Shown here: positions 6,015 to 6,074 of the stretch, in pieces | Numbering within the stretch: the stretch's first letter is position 1 | Layout of the letters: each line of letters starts with the position of its first letter | Source of the DNA: Bacteroidaceae bacterium | GTDB lineage: Bacteria; Bacteroidota; Bacteroidia; Bacteroidales; Bacteroidaceae | Assembly (NCBI GenBank): GCA_017383665.1 | Contig: JAFNWA010000082.1 | Location: forward strand, 1-6,074 | Reading direction: 5' to 3' | Length of the DNA stretch: 6,074 nt | The notes under the pieces: model-generated | Databases searched by the model: none | What the model was told of the DNA's origin: nothing | Seen by the model: only the letters and a program-made list of their open reading frames with translations | Program-made: the position numbers and the translations under genes

Positions 6015-6074
6015 GATTTCTGTGGTTTTATTAGTTGATATTATTGTTTGCTTGCAGTTTCGCACGGATCCTTC

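Noticed and set aside
6015..6065. Longer transporter start at the GTG at 6065 (17 extra residues)
   Set aside because: The added residues are polar and unlike the family, whereas the ATG at 6014 gives a typical short N-terminus before TM1. The stretch fits an untranslated leader; no clear TAnnTTTG box was found in it.

Overview
The window reads as a stretch of a Bacteroidales (phylum Bacteroidota) chromosome. The support is a TAnnTTTG-type -7 promoter box, start codons without clear Shine-Dalgarno sequences, moderate GC with AT-rich spacers, and the style of the encoded proteins. Rank below order is not supported. The two-subunit form of glycine dehydrogenase (separate GcvPA) is one clue for narrowing it. 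All five recognisable genes lie on the minus strand, so transcription runs from high to low coordinates.

From right to left: 6014-4143 encodes a POT/PTR2-family proton-coupled peptide transporter, closed by a strong intrinsic terminator (4120-4083). A 258-base AT-rich spacer follows, with a good Bacteroidota promoter (3947-3915). It serves a four-gene cluster: lplA (lipoate-protein ligase, 3884-2913), gcvT (aminomethyltransferase, 2905-1817), gcvH (lipoyl carrier protein, 1720-1340) and gcvPA (glycine dehydrogenase alpha subunit, 1182 to beyond base 1, C-terminus cut off by the window edge). gcvPB would be expected next, outside the window.

The cluster forms a working unit. LplA attaches lipoate to Lys64 of GcvH. 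GcvPA with GcvPB decarboxylates glycine and loads the aminomethyl group on the lipoyl arm. GcvT transfers the one-carbon unit to tetrahydrofolate and releases ammonia. The peptide transporter is a separate transcription unit; any metabolic link (peptides as a glycine source) is only inference.

I see no mobile element, CRISPR array, defence island or RNA gene, and no clearly new system. The best points for a second look are a 112-base nested palindrome between gcvH and gcvPA, a GC-rich hairpin between gcvT and gcvH, and an unusual transporter architecture: Asn in place of the first Glu of ExxER, an extra helix pair between TM7 and TM8, and a roughly 130-residue periplasmic insert between TM9 and TM10.
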